Shown: positions 41,124 through 51,200, counted from the stretch's first letter. The stretch: 64,000 bases of DNA from JAUXFS01 sp963772635 (GCA_963772635.1 CAVYYK010000056.1:1-64000), one strand, 5' to 3'. Translations and numbers: made by a program. Notes: generated from the sequence alone by a model not told the origin.

Positions 41124-41581
41124 GTTTTCGACTCATCTGTTAGAAAGTCGTGAAGTTAGAAAGTTGGACGAACTTACCGCAAACCGACACCGGATACAAG
41201 CCGCTGTCTTCGGCCGATACTTACGCCGGGCGCTGCGGGGCGTGCTCGAACGGCCCCTCTTCTATGGCTTGCCCCGGCGAGCCCATGGCTCGCCTCTGGT
41301 CGCAATGCGCCCAGTCCCCTCTTTTGTCCTTATCCCGGTAAACCCAAGAGAGTTCACCTGAATTCCCTCAGTTGCCGGGCGCGGACGTCCGTCCGCTTGG
41401 CTTCCTCGCTGCGCTGCGGGCGCGCACTTGCGCTTGCCAGCAAGCCGATGAAGGCCCCTTCATCGGCTTGCTGGTTTTGGCTATCCCACAACCGAACGTT
41501 ACGTTTTTGTTGTGGTTTTGTGACACTCTCCCCACCATGCCGCCCACCATGCCTATCGGGAAACGGTCCGGGGAGGGGCCG
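41124..41581. other. Gap upstream of the Na/Pi transporter
   Basis: It contains the antitoxin promoter region, repeat copy 4 (41374-41474) and the transporter leader with a GGGGAGGGG ribosome-binding site before 41582. Near 41130-41170 the word TTAGAAAGT occurs twice (41140 and 41155), a possible operator of the toxin-antitoxin operon. I see no gene. Confidence 0.5.
41374..41474 (+). repeat. GC-rich dispersed repeat, copy 4 with long hairpin
   Basis: Same core as copy 1, ending in a perfect 18-bp hairpin: 41437-41454 pairs with 41457-41474 around two bases. It is closely related to copy 3 but the hairpin stem is longer, with matching changes on both arms (AAGCC/GGCTT against ATGCC/GGCAT in copy 3). 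This covariation suggests that folding matters. Confidence 0.85.
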
Positions 41582-43397
41582 ATGCTGAGACGGATCATCC
41601 TGCCGACGATCATCGCGGTCCTCGCCTTCGGGTTGTGGATCAGCCCCCATTTCAACGAGATCGCCGCCGGCGTCGCGATCTTTCTGTTCGGCATGCTGTT
41701 CCTCGAAGAGGGGTTCAAGGCGTTCACCGGCGGCCTCCTCGAAGGACTGCTCAACAGGACCACCGATCGCTTCTGGAAGGCGCTGTCGTTCGGCGCGGTG
41801 ACGACGACGATCATGCAGTCGAGCTCGCTGGTTTCGCTGATCACCATTTCGTTTCTCAGCGCCGGACTGATCGAATTGGTGGCGGGCATCGGCATCGTCT
41901 TCGGCGCCGATATCGGCACCACCACCGGTGCCTGGCTGATCGCCGGGTTCGGCCTCAAGGTCGACATTGCCGCCTACGCCATGCCGATGCTGGTGTTCGG
42001 CGTCATCCTCGTGTTCCAGCCGTCGAAGACGCCGAAAGGTATCGGTTACGTGCTGGCCGGTCTGGGCTTCCTGTTCCTCGGAATCCACCACATGAAAGAG
42101 GGCTTCGAAGCCTTCCGCGACACCATCGACCTCGCCCGGTTCGCGATGCCCGGGTTCGCCGGACTGGTGGTGTTCACCCTGATCGGCACCGTGGCGACGG
42201 TGATCATGCAATCGAGCCACGCCACCCTGGTGCTGATCCTCACCGCGCTGGCGGCCGAACAGATCACCTACGACAACGCGCTGGCGCTGGCGATCGGCGC
42301 CAACATCGGAACCACCATCACCGCCATCATCGGTTCGCTCGGCTCGAACTATCAGGGCAAGCGGCTGGCCGCCGCAAACGTGATCTTCAAGGTGGTGACC
42401 GCCCTGATCGCCATCGTGTTCATCTCGCAATTCATCGCCGCGGTGAACGTCGTTGCGGACTTCCTCGGCATCGCCCCCGATAACTTCACCCTGAAGCTGG
42501 CCGTCTTCCATACGATATTCAACGTCGTCGGCGTCGCGGTGATGACGCCGCTGGTCGGGCGGTTGGTGGCGTTGCTGGCGGCGGTGATCAGACAGCCCGC
42601 CGAGGATCTGGTCGAGCCGAAATACCTCAACGAAGCGGCCCTCCAGTTCCCGGAGACCGTCCTCAGGGCGGTGACCGACGAGACCCTGCATCTCTACGAC
42701 AACGCCTTCGAGATCATCGCCCACGGCCTCAACCTGCACCGTCACGACATCCTGTCGGAGCGTGATCTGCAGACGGTTGTCGGCGAAAGCCGACGGGTCA
42801 TGGCGTTCGATCTCGACACGATCTACGAGCGCAAGGTGAAGGTCCTGTACGGCAGCATTCTCGAGTTCATCGGTCGCGCCCAATCCCGGTTGCCGACGCC
42901 GTTCGCCGAAAAACTCTATGAGCTGCGTACCGCCGGCGCGCTGATCGTGCAGACGGTGAAGGAGGTCAAGCACCTGCGCAAGAACCTCAGCCTCCATATG
43001 AACAGCCCCAACGTCTACGTCCGTCGCGAATACGACCGAATACGGGTCGAGCTCGCGGCGATCATGCGCAAGCTCCATGAGCTTCGCAACGCAAAGGAAG
43101 GCGAAGTCGGAGATCCTCGACCTGGACGAATTCAAGCTCAGCATCGATCGCTCCGAACTGACCGACATCAACGAACTCGACCGTCTGATCGTCGAGCGAA
43201 GGATCACCACGAAAATGGGCACCTCGCTGATGAACGACCTGACCTACGCCCGCGATGCGATCTGGGATCTGGTCAAGATCGGCAATGCCCTCTACGGTTC
43301 CTCCGACGCGCGGGACAAGGTGGTCGAACAGCTGTTGGCCCTGACCGACGAAGACCTGGATGAAATCCGGCGCGACGACGCGTCACAAGCGAGTTAG
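41582..43397 (+). pseudogene. Na/Pi cotransporter family protein (NptA/PhoU-like fusion), one frame break
   Basis: About 600 residues. The membrane part has the two inverted PNaS repeats: VTTTIMQSSSLVSLITISFLS and GTVATVIMQSSHATLVLIL, each with the QSS motif. The C-terminal part is a PhoU-like helical domain. The main frame runs to RKLHELRNAK near 43095; the reading then continues one frame over as KSEILDLDEFKLSIDRSELT to the stop at 43397. An indel in the G/A-rich stretch 43090-43110 explains the break. The protein moves phosphate with sodium. The gene carries repeat copy 4 in its leader. Confidence 0.82.
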
Positions 43398-43443
43398 GGC
43401 CTGTTGACAATCAGGTCCTAGTAGGCGGAGGCGGAGAGCGGCG

Positions 43444-43695
43444 ATGGATGCCAAGGATATCCTCAAGCGGGTCAAAAAGGCGCTCAAAGCCGGCGACGTC
43501 GAGAAATCCGAGGAGATCGCCGCGCTCAAAAAGGCGCTAGAGGCGCTCAACGAGCGCAAGAAACAACTGAAGAAGGACCTGGAATCCGCCAACGGCGGCA
43601 AGGAGAGAAAACGCATCGAGGATCGCCTCGAGGTCAATCGCGCACACCGCAAAAAAGCCCTGAAGCTTATTCGCAAGATAAAGAAAAACAACTGA
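43444..43695 (+). CDS. Small lysine-rich coiled-coil protein
   Basis: An 83-residue, strongly helical protein starting MDAKDILKRVKKALKAGDVE with heptad-like charge patterns (EEIAALKKALEALNERKKQL) and a very basic end. Its start has GGCGGAGAGCGGCG just upstream. It follows the Na/Pi transporter by 46 bases and may be in its operon. I cannot assign a family; a nucleic-acid or acidic-partner-binding role is possible from charge only. Confidence 0.6.
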   Translation: MDAKDILKRVKKALKAGDVEKSEEIAALKKALEALNERKKQLKKDLESANGGKERKRIEDRLEVNRAHRKKALKLIRKIKKNN

Positions 43696-43875
43696 TATCA
43701 ATGGGTTATGGTGGCCACTGAAAAACAGCCGCCGCGGACGCTGTGAAGCGGTTCACGGTATTTGGCACTCTCCGCTTGGCCCGCCACCGAGACCGGGATC
43801 AACGGTTGAGAGTGAGGTGTGGAAGCAATGGGTGGCCGCGTTCTGGAGCGGCCGCCCTGCTCCGGCCGAAGGTGT

Positions 43876-46155
43876 TCAGGCGAAGAACGCGAGGTCCTCG
43901 GTGTCGAACTCCAGTTCAAACGTGTCGCTGTAAACGTCGACCGCGGCGATCGGAAGGGTCCCCCCGGCGTGGAAGACCGGCCCCAGACTGAACGAGCCCG
44001 AGTCCACCACGACATCGTATCCGCCGGAAATCTCGAGCAGATCGAAGCTGTATCCGACGTTGAAGCCGAGATCGGTGTCGTTGGTCAGCTGCACGTCAGG
44101 ATCGAGCGTCAAAATGAACTCGATATTGCCGTCCTGATCACCGGCATCATCGATACGCAGAGGCGTTCTGGAGCAGGATATCCGAGCCAAAGGTGAACGC
44201 CTGCTGACTCCCGTCCTCGAATAGGAGGACACCGGAAAGGCCCTGTTCGTCCATGGCGAAGGACTGTAGGAAGTTGAGCCCGCCGGACAGGTCGAGATCG
44301 AGAAGTTCGGCATTGCCCCAGGCGACGCCGATGTCGAAACCGACGTCAAACGGATTAACACCGCCAAGGAAGATATCGGCGAGCGCCTGGTCGACGTCGA
44401 GGCCGAGTTCCAGGAAGTTGTTGCTCGCACCGTCGGAGGTGAAGAGGCCCGGCAGCGACTCGGAGCCCACGGTGTCGACGTCCGGCCATTCGAGCGTCGC
44501 CGACAGACCGTATGGCAGCGGGATCTCGATCGAGAGGTCGTCGCTGTCGAGATCGAGGAGGTTGACCGTGTTGTTGCTCGGGCCGATCTGTAGCGAGAGA
44601 AGGTCGTAGGAGTCGATGCCTATGTCGACCCCGGCGCTCGCCGCGAGGAAGTAATCGAAGATGAAGTCGAGGACATAGCTTCCCTCCGGTCCCTGGTCGC
44701 GAACCCGCCGCCCGACAGCATCGCGCTCGATCCGATCAAAAGGGAATCCGTGGTCCTGTTGTAATTGGTGTCGATTGTGATGTCGTATGTCAGGTCGGCG
44801 TCGATATCTCCCCCTTCGAAGGTCAGAGTGGACTGGAAACCGGCCCTGAGGTTGCCTTCGACGCTGCCGTAAACAAAGCCGCCGCCCGACTCGTCGAAGC
44901 TGGTCTCGAAACCGAGGAAGCGGTCGTCGACGAAGACGAACTCCTCGCCGGTTCCCCAGATGCTCTGGTCGGCGGCGAGGAAGGTCGGCTCGAAGAAGTT
45001 GGCGTTGTATTCGAAATCGATGGGGATCACTACGCTCGCCATTTCCTCGTCTCCGTTGGAGACTTCCGAAGATACGGCGGTGACGCCGAGGTCGAACGAC
45101 GTGTCCTGGTCGAGCGGCAGGGTGAGGACGAACTCTTGCGTCAGTTGGTCGGGTTCACCGGCCGGGTCGACGGCCGAAGGGACAGCCGTGACGCCGGCGG
45201 GCAGGCCGCTAAGGACGATCCGGTCGATGAATTCGGAGCTGTCGGCGTCGGTCTGGGTGGCGGTTACCAGCAGCCGCAACTCGTTGACGCTGTCGCCAGG
45301 ACTGATCGAGTAGACGAGGTCTGGAACGTCGGCGACCGCCTCGATCTCCACGTCGACCTGGGCGAAATCGGTGCCGCCGTTTCCGTCGTCAATGCAGTAG
45401 GTGAACGACTCGGGGCCGGCGTAGTCATCGTGCGGCGTGTAGCGGATCGTGTCCGATGCGCCGCCCAGGCCTTCTATGATCTCGACCGTCCCGTGCTCGG
45501 CGCCGAACACGTGGGTGATGGAGAAGGTGTCGCCGTCGGCATCGGTATCGTTGGCCAGCACGTCGAAGATCACCGGCGTCGGCACCGTGGACGGGTCGTC
45601 GAGACCGCTCGCGCCGTCTTCGAAGATCATGTATGCGTCGTCGTTGGCATCGGGGGCGGCCGGCGCGACGAACGTCAGCTTGTTCGAGTCGGAGCGGTGT
45701 CCGTCCGGCGCGCCGACGCTGGTCAGTCGTGCGCCGAACAGCATGTGGCTGATGGCATCGAGGGTCAGGTCTTGCGTTCCGTCGAGGGTGAAGCTAACCG
45801 GCCCGTTGACATCGTCCTTACCGATGCCCTGACGGCCGAACTCGACGCCGACGTCGAAGCCTTCGTGCACCGCGCCGTGCATGTTGGCACCGTGGCCGAG
45901 GTCGATCACGTTATTGCGTTCGATATGATAGTCGGTCACCAGCGGGTCCGCCGATGCCACGGTCAAACCGTCGAGAAGGGTTTCGTCAAAGTGGAAAAAC
46001 AGACCACGTAGGTCCGCGGTAACCGCCGCCGTGTCCAGCACGTCGACGGTGAAATCGATGTTGCCATCCCTCTCGACCGCCATGACTTGCACGTCCGGAC
46101 CATCGAGTTCGCCCGGGATGGTAAAGGTGATGCTGCGCACACATTCGTCCGACAT
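43876..46155 (-). pseudogene. Large acidic secreted-type protein with cadherin-like/VCBS domain, two frame breaks
   Basis: About 760 residues in three frames. The first (46155 to ~44690) begins MSDECVRSITFTIPGELDGP and contains an Ig-like VCBS/cadherin repeat (IFDVLANDTDADGDTFSITH ... ESFTYCIDDGNGG). The second (~44690 to ~44155) has ASAGVDIGIDSYDLLSLQIG, and the third ends TLPIAAVDVYSDTFELEFDT. It is very acidic and Asp/Gly rich, like calcium-binding surface or RTX-type proteins, but shows no GGxGxD repeats and no N-terminal signal peptide, so type I export is possible. Start at ATG 46155, with GGGAGG upstream. Confidence 0.7.
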
Positions 46156-46644
46156 TTTCAATAACCTCCCAGTGGATAGAGTCCACGCGTCAAGGAAATT
46201 CTTCAGGGATTCCTTGCTAGAGACGAGACAGGAAATATGAGAGCCGATAGTTATTTAGAATGCCTACTTTTAGATAAGCACGAGCAAATGTCAACCAAAT
46301 TATGCCCCATTTGGGCCACATTTCCATTATGCTGTTCCGCCGGGACCGGCAAACAGGTTTCCGGCGATGAGGTGTTTGAAGTCGCCCACGCGCAGATCGT
46401 CGGCACCAGTAGCAGCGACACCGCAATCGGCGTCCGGTAGAAACCGACCTCAGCGGTCAGGCGGGCAGGATCATGCCCGCTTGATCAGCCAGATCATGAA
46501 AAAGAACAGCGCGGTTTCGTCCATGACCCTCCCATCCCTTAGTGCAGCTCGGCGATCGGCGGTCAGCCCGAGCGCGTGACCCACACGCTCGAGGGCATCC
46601 CCGCCCAATGGCGGCTGTATCGGGTTTGCCGCTGACGCAGCCGG
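46156..46644. other. Gap between the cadherin-like gene and the EamA gene
   Basis: The part 46190-46330 is AT-rich and probably holds the promoter of the leftward gene. A 17-codon frame at 46471-46524 is listed separately. Behind it, CGGGCA-TGATCC-TGCCCG forms a 6-bp hairpin (about 46463-46480). No larger gene is supported. Confidence 0.5.
46471..46524 (-). CDS. Possible 17-residue hydrophobic peptide
   Basis: Reads MDETALFFFMIWLIKRA, a short acidic start and a hydrophobic helix ending in KR. A very good ribosome-binding site (GGGAGG, 3-4 bases before the ATG) precedes it, and a small hairpin overlaps its end. It lies about 120 bases downstream of the EamA gene on the same strand. Length and charge resemble small membrane peptides, but with no homologue to compare the call is weak. 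Confidence 0.3.
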   Translation of the reverse strand: MDETALFFFMIWLIKRA

Positions 46645-47508
46645 CTAGCCGCAGGTCACGATCAGGACGATACCGAGGGCGAGGACCAGCGATGCGATCA
46701 GCCGGCGCACGATCGATCCCTCGCTCAGGAACACGCCGCCGAGGATCACCGACAGCGGCATCGACGCCTGACGCACCGCCGTCACCGCGGCGACATCGCC
46801 ACCCATCTCGTAGGCGGTCAGGATCAGGATATAGGAGCCGTAGACGATCGACGTCAGCAGCAGGGCGTGGAACGGGCGTTGCAGCAGCGCGCCGATCCCG
46901 CGCCACAGCTTCGGCCCGATCGCGATCCGCCGGAACAGCATCGCGTAGATCGGCGCGCACAGGATCTCGACCCAGAAGAACAGCACCGGCGGCTCGATGG
47001 TCCGCATCAGCCGCGAGTCGGCGAGCGAATAGACGCCGGTGCCGCACATCGCCAGCACCGCGAAGCCGAGGGTGCGGGGATCGTCGAGCAAGCGGGTGCC
47101 GGGGCGGTAGAGCAGCAGGAAACCGCCGATCAGCACCAGGGCGATGGCGAACAGCAGGCTCGCGTCGTAGCGCTCGCCGAACACCAGGAAGCCGACGACG
47201 ACGATGAACAGCGGCGAGGCGCGGACGATCGGATAATAGGCCGAGATGTCGCCCCGTTTCAGGGTGGTGAGCAACGAAGTGCCATAGAGGATCTGGCCCG
47301 CCACCGAGACCAGGATCAACGGCCAGACCTCCCACGCAACCAGGATGTCGGCGCCGACGACCAGGGCGTGGATCAACCCGAACAGTGCCAGCTGCGCGGT
47401 CAGCACGAAGAACGCCCCCTCCGGCCGGGGATTGCGCTTGACCAGCAGGTTCCACAGGGGATGGAGCGCCGCCGAGACGAGAACCAGGGTAGCGACGAGC
47501 GGGTCCAA
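46645..47508 (-). CDS. EamA/DMT-family transporter
   Basis: A drug/metabolite transporter of about 287 residues with ten hydrophobic helices in two EamA halves (LKRGDISAYYPIVRASPLFIV in the first, GGDVAAVTAVRQASMPLSVI in the second). The frame opens upstream in a MITE. The natural start is probably the TTG at 47508 (LDPLVATLVLVSAALHPLWN), since the helix begins there; alternatively the MITE end supplies an ATG at 47550. The original promoter has been displaced by the MITE. The substrate is unknown. Confidence 0.82.
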   Translation of the reverse strand: MDPLVATLVLVSAALHPLWNLLVKRNPRPEGAFFVLTAQLALFGLIHALVVGADILVAWEVWPLILVSVAGQILYGTSLLTTLKRGDISAYYPIVRASPLFIVVVGFLVFGERYDASLLFAIALVLIGGFLLLYRPGTRLLDDPRTLGFAVLAMCGTGVYSLADSRLMRTIEPPVLFFWVEILCAPIYAMLFRRIAIGPKLWRGIGALLQRPFHALLLTSIVYGSYILILTAYEMGGDVAAVTAVRQASMPLSVILGGVFLSEGSIVRRLIASLVLALGIVLIVTCG

Positions 47509-47520
47509 AGTCGGCGCCCT

Positions 47521-47786
47521 AGTGATCTGGTTCCGACATATGGTACCCATACGACCGCGTTTCCCGCTCCTTCGGCAGGAGGGCGCGCGCAGGCGATGGC
47601 GACCCATCGTCAAGCGCGTCCGACGCCCCGAAGGTGCGGAAAACGCGACCCGCAGGGCGGCCTTCCAAGCGCCCCGGTGTCGTTGCGCGGCGCTTGTGAT
47701 GCTCCAGCATCACGGCGCACCACGCGCCTAACCGGACGAACTTGGAAGGCCGTCGTATGGGTACCATATGTCGGAACCAGATCACT
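47521..47786. mobile_element. 266-bp MITE with 35-bp perfect terminal inverted repeats
   Basis: The ends 47521-47555 and 47752-47786 are perfect 35-base inverted repeats, beginning AGTGATCTGGTTCCGACATA. The inner part is GC-rich and has no transposase. It lies exactly between two minus-strand genes: its left end touches the start of the EamA gene and its right end cuts the C-terminus of a hydroxyacid dehydrogenase remnant. No clear target-site duplication is visible at the ends. Perfect ends mean recent mobility, and the transposase must be supplied from elsewhere. The outward end carries an in-frame ATG. Confidence 0.9.
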
Positions 47787-47788
47787 TT

Positions 47789-47995
47789 GCCCCGGCTGCC
47801 CGGTCGATGTGCTCCCTGGCGGCGGCCGAGATGGCGATGGTTTGGCTGGCGATGTGCGGAGTGATGTTGACTTCCGGATGGGTCTGGAACGGATGATTCT
47901 GGGCCAGCGGTTCGGTCTCGAACAGGTTCAGGGTCGCCGCCCCAATGTGAACGCACTCCAGCGCTCCCTCGACCCGTCCCTTTCCACCATCGGCA
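47789..47995 (-). pseudogene. C-terminal remnant of a GhrA-like 2-hydroxyacid dehydrogenase
   Basis: The reading HIGAATLNLFETEPLAQNHP and PEVNITPHIASQTIAISAA is the end of glyoxylate/hydroxypyruvate reductase A-type proteins, which includes the catalytic His (ITPHIAS). Upstream (above about 47995) the frame stays open to 48147 but no longer matches, so the NAD domain is gone. The last residues and stop come from the MITE terminal repeat. The gene is dead. Confidence 0.65.
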
Positions 47996-48571
47996 AATCG
48001 CTTGCGTCGCAGGTTATCACCATGGCCCAAAACGGATGTTTTGGAGTAGGCGGCAGATGACCTTCCGACCAACTCCGGCCGAACCGGTTTCACGAACCAC
48101 ACAATCAGTGGCAGATTGTTTGCAGTGTCAACCTGAAGCCAACTCATTGGAATTCCACCATTTTCACATGAACAACCAATGATTGTGATCTTCAGAGCAT
48201 CTACAGCGTCAAATTTTCTTACACTTCTAAAATCAGCGAATGGGGCATAAAGCCAGGATATCCGCCAAATTCAGCGATTTGGCGAATTTCTCCATCCATC
48301 AGGCGTGTAAAAATTCCTTACAGTTTCGGATCGTGTGATCGCGACGGAGTCCTGTAACTATTTGAAAATTAACAATTTCCAAAAATGGCATAAATCCTGC
48401 AGGGAACGGTACGAGCACTTTTTGTGTGTCGGGGGAAAAGTCGGGAGCGAGTTGCGTGCAACGCGTTTACCCGGCGGATACTTGAGGATCGGGTAACTGT
48501 GGGAATCACTAGCGGGCTCCGTAACATGTTTCTGATCACTTAGACGGGGATCACTTAGAGAGGGAAATAAG
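47996..48571. other. AT-rich region upstream of the PEP-CTERM gene
   Basis: No gene is supported. Between 48150 and 48430 the sequence is AT-rich, with a self-complementary stretch around 48260-48300 (CCGCCAAATTCAGCGATTTGGCG, CGCCAAATC pairing with GATTTGGCG). Just before the gene the word GATCACTTAGA occurs twice (48533 and 48549). These are possible regulatory repeats; nothing more can be said. Confidence 0.5.
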
Positions 48572-49582
48572 ATGCGTGTCACTAAACTTCTAACAGCTAC
48601 GATAGCGGTTGTCGCCGTAGCTGGAGTATCTTCCCGCGCATGGTCGGCGCCGGTTGCGGGTCAGTTCGTGCCTGTCGGCGTGTATCTGAACACCCAGTCG
48701 GTGTTTGGCCTCGCATACGACACGGTGAACGATATCATCCACTACTCGGAAGGCGATAGCGGCGACAACATCGTGCATACGGTGCAGGCGTTCAGGGACT
48801 ATACGGCCGCCGAAATCGCGGCTCTGCCATTGGTAAATGGCATCCCTGCGTTGAGCCTCGCCGCCGCACAAAACGACGTCGCCGGGACAACGGATCCAGG
48901 CGGCTCGGGCGGTAGCGGCGCGGGCGCCCACTTCTCGGCCCTGGGCTTCGACTCGTCCACCGGCCAGCTCGTACAGACCGGGCCTTCAGGCGTACGCGCC
49001 TACGACCCCTTCACGGCGGCCAATCAAAGCGTTGTCCCCAACGTGGGCTCCGGCTTCGCCGACGGGCTCGATTTTGATGGGGCAAACAGATGGTTCTCTC
49101 CGGACGTCGGCGATATTTTCAACAACGGTGTGCTGTTCGCCGATGACAGCAATAATGCCCAGACGGTTCTGCCGGGCTGGACCGGCCTCGGCAGCGACGA
49201 CGGTTTAGGATGGTCGGGCGTCGAGCAGGTGGGAACCAGCCTGTTTGCCGTGGCCGTGCAAAGCGGTGCCGACCAGGGCGAGTCGCGGACGATCGTGCGT
49301 TTCGACGTCAACACGGGCGAACTGCTGGGCTACGATCCCGATGGCGATCCGGTGGCGGCGCGCTGGGAGGACTTGGCGTATGACGGCCAATTCCTTTATG
49401 CGGCGGATCTGCGCGGAGACGCCGACGGCAACGGCGTACATGGCGACATTTATGTCTTCAGCGTGACCGGAGGATTGAATCCTGAACCTGTGCCGGAACC
49501 CTCCACCCTATCGCTACTGTTGGCGGGCGTCTTTCTGTTGGTGCTGGGAGCGACGGTGCGGAGGCAGAAGCTTCTGGGTTGA
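48572..49582 (+). CDS. PEP-CTERM sorting-domain exported protein
   Basis: A 336-residue exported protein. Signal peptide LTATIAVVAVAGVSSRAWSAP; mature part with beta-propeller-like repeats (FGLAYDTVNDIIHYSEGDSG, GLDFDGANRWFSPDVGDIF, WEDLAYDGQFLYAADLRGD); C-terminus VPEPSTLSLLLAGVFLLVLG plus a basic tail, the PEP-CTERM signal recognised by exosortase. Such proteins belong to exopolysaccharide/biofilm systems; no exosortase gene is in the window. A strong terminator follows directly, so it is monocistronic. Confidence 0.85.
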   Translation: MRVTKLLTATIAVVAVAGVSSRAWSAPVAGQFVPVGVYLNTQSVFGLAYDTVNDIIHYSEGDSGDNIVHTVQAFRDYTAAEIAALPLVNGIPALSLAAAQNDVAGTTDPGGSGGSGAGAHFSALGFDSSTGQLVQTGPSGVRAYDPFTAANQSVVPNVGSGFADGLDFDGANRWFSPDVGDIFNNGVLFADDSNNAQTVLPGWTGLGSDDGLGWSGVEQVGTSLFAVAVQSGADQGESRTIVRFDVNTGELLGYDPDGDPVAARWEDLAYDGQFLYAADLRGDADGNGVHGDIYVFSVTGGLNPEPVPEPSTLSLLLAGVFLLVLGATVRRQKLLG

Positions 49583-49612
49583 CGTCCCAGCGGCGTCAGT
49601 TGCATTCTTAAG

Positions 49613-49656
49613 GGAGCCTTTTTCCCGCGCTCAGCGGAAAGAAGGCTCCTTTTTTT
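49613..49656 (+). terminator. Rho-independent terminator after the PEP-CTERM gene
   Basis: GGAGCCTT (49613-49620) pairs with AAGGCTCC (49642-49649), with TTTCCCGC/GCGGAAAG extending the stem inside, followed by seven T (49650-49656). Classical strong terminator 31 bases after the stop. Confidence 0.92.
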
Positions 49657-49725
49657 GTTCGCCTCGACCCAAATTCCCAGCGGGCCGAAAGCAGACAACA
49701 CCAGACGACAAATGAAAGCGATACT

Positions 49726-51021
49726 GTGAGAGCGTTTCTTGTCCTCGTGGTGGTCTTATGGATGTCGGCGATAAGCAGTCCTGCGCGGGCCGTCCTTATG
49801 TCTGATGTCCTGACGCGCGGACCGGCCGCGGGCGAGAAGCCCTCGGTCACTCGTTACTGGCAGGGTGTCGACGCGCTTGCCCGGGGCGACATCCGGGAAG
49901 CCGAGACGGCGTTTCATGATAGCATGCGCTTGGATCCGACGTGGTACGGCCCGCTCCTTGGCTTGGCCGATGCGGCGGTCAAGGACGGCCGGCCGCGGGA
50001 CGCCGATTCATGGCTGGAACGGGCGACAGAGATGGCGCCGCGTTCCGTCGAAGTGGCAATCGCGCGCGGACGTTTTTATTTCATGCAAGGTCAACCCGTG
50101 AAGGCCGAGGCCGCCTACAAAACGGCGATTTCGTTGGACGAGGAAGCCTTTTTGCCGCACTTGGACCTTGCCGATCTTTACCTGCAGAACCTGTGGAAAC
50201 CTCAGGAAGCGGTCGCCGCGTATCAAACCGTTCTGAGAATGAACCCGGATCATGCCGGCGCGCATTACGGGTTGGGGGTGGCGCTGGTTGCAACCGGCGA
50301 GCCAGACGAGGCGATCACCGAGCTTAATGCCTCCATAGCCCTGGAACCGGGAAATCCGCTGCCGCACGTCGCCTTGGGGAAGCTTTACCAGTCGCTTGGT
50401 GAATATCACAAGGCGGTTGCCGCCTTCAGTCGCGCGCTGGACGTGAAGCCGGATTTTGCGATCGTGCACGTCTATCGGGGCGACGCCCTTGCCGCCACGG
50501 GCGACGTGAACGCCGCGATTGTCGCCTACCAAGCAGCAATAGAGGCCGCGCCGAAACTGAACGTCGCATACTTCAAGCTGGGCTCAATCTATCAATTCTT
50601 ACAGCGTTGGGACGAGGCAGAAAGCGCATTCTTAAAAGCGACTGAAACCGACCCACGAGACGCGCGAGCCTTCAACAACCTCGCTTGGCTGGCGGCTGAA
50701 CGGAATGAGCGGCTCGATGACGCCCTTGCCTGGGCCGCGCGGGCGGTCGAGCTTTCCCCAGACGTTGCCACATACCAGGACACGCTCGGCTGGGTCTTGC
50801 GGGCGCGCGACGAACCCGATAAGGCGATCGAAGTGCTTGAGAAGGCCTCCGCGGCTGACCCGAAGCTCGCGGATATTCCCTACCACCTCGGAATCATTTA
50901 CAGCGAGCAAGGAAAGAAGCGCGAAGCGATCGCTGCCTTTAAGAAAGCGCTCAAGGCCGACAGCGATTTCTCCAATGCCGTCGATGCGGCGAATCGGATC
51001 GAAGCCCTCTCAAAGAACTGA
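49726..51021 (+). CDS. Exported TPR-repeat protein
   Basis: A 431-residue protein beginning with GTG, with a signal peptide (FLVLVVVLWMSAISSPARA) and about ten tetratricopeptide repeats from residue ~45 to the end (typical unit: YKTAISLDEEAFLPHLDLAD; AFSRALDVKPDFAIVHVYRG). It probably sits in the periplasm as a protein-protein scaffold. TPR proteins of this kind are usual companions of PEP-CTERM/exopolysaccharide genes (PrsT-like), which fits its neighbour, but the strong terminator between them shows separate transcription. Confidence 0.85.
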   Translation: MRAFLVLVVVLWMSAISSPARAVLMSDVLTRGPAAGEKPSVTRYWQGVDALARGDIREAETAFHDSMRLDPTWYGPLLGLADAAVKDGRPRDADSWLERATEMAPRSVEVAIARGRFYFMQGQPVKAEAAYKTAISLDEEAFLPHLDLADLYLQNLWKPQEAVAAYQTVLRMNPDHAGAHYGLGVALVATGEPDEAITELNASIALEPGNPLPHVALGKLYQSLGEYHKAVAAFSRALDVKPDFAIVHVYRGDALAATGDVNAAIVAYQAAIEAAPKLNVAYFKLGSIYQFLQRWDEAESAFLKATETDPRDARAFNNLAWLAAERNERLDDALAWAARAVELSPDVATYQDTLGWVLRARDEPDKAIEVLEKASAADPKLADIPYHLGIIYSEQGKKREAIAAFKKALKADSDFSNAVDAANRIEALSKN

Positions 51022-51200
51022 ACCGCAACGAAAAAAAGGGCGAAGTATTCCCGAATAGGGTTCTCACTCTCCCTAAATGACCGAACCTCTGACGGGTGGC
51101 CGCCGCCGTGTCTCCGCGGTCAGCGGCAGCGAGCAGACGAGAATGTGCACGGTGTTTAGGAACGGTATAACCGCGTGGATACCGACAAAGCTCTCGACGG

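Noticed and set aside
43397..43425. Terminator after the first Na/Pi gene
   Set aside because: AGGGCCTG/CAGGTCCT can pair with one mismatch, but no T-run follows and a small gene continues on the same strand.
47519..47956. 145-codon frame running through the MITE
   Set aside because: It reads across both terminal repeats and through the dehydrogenase remnant in another frame; not a transposase.
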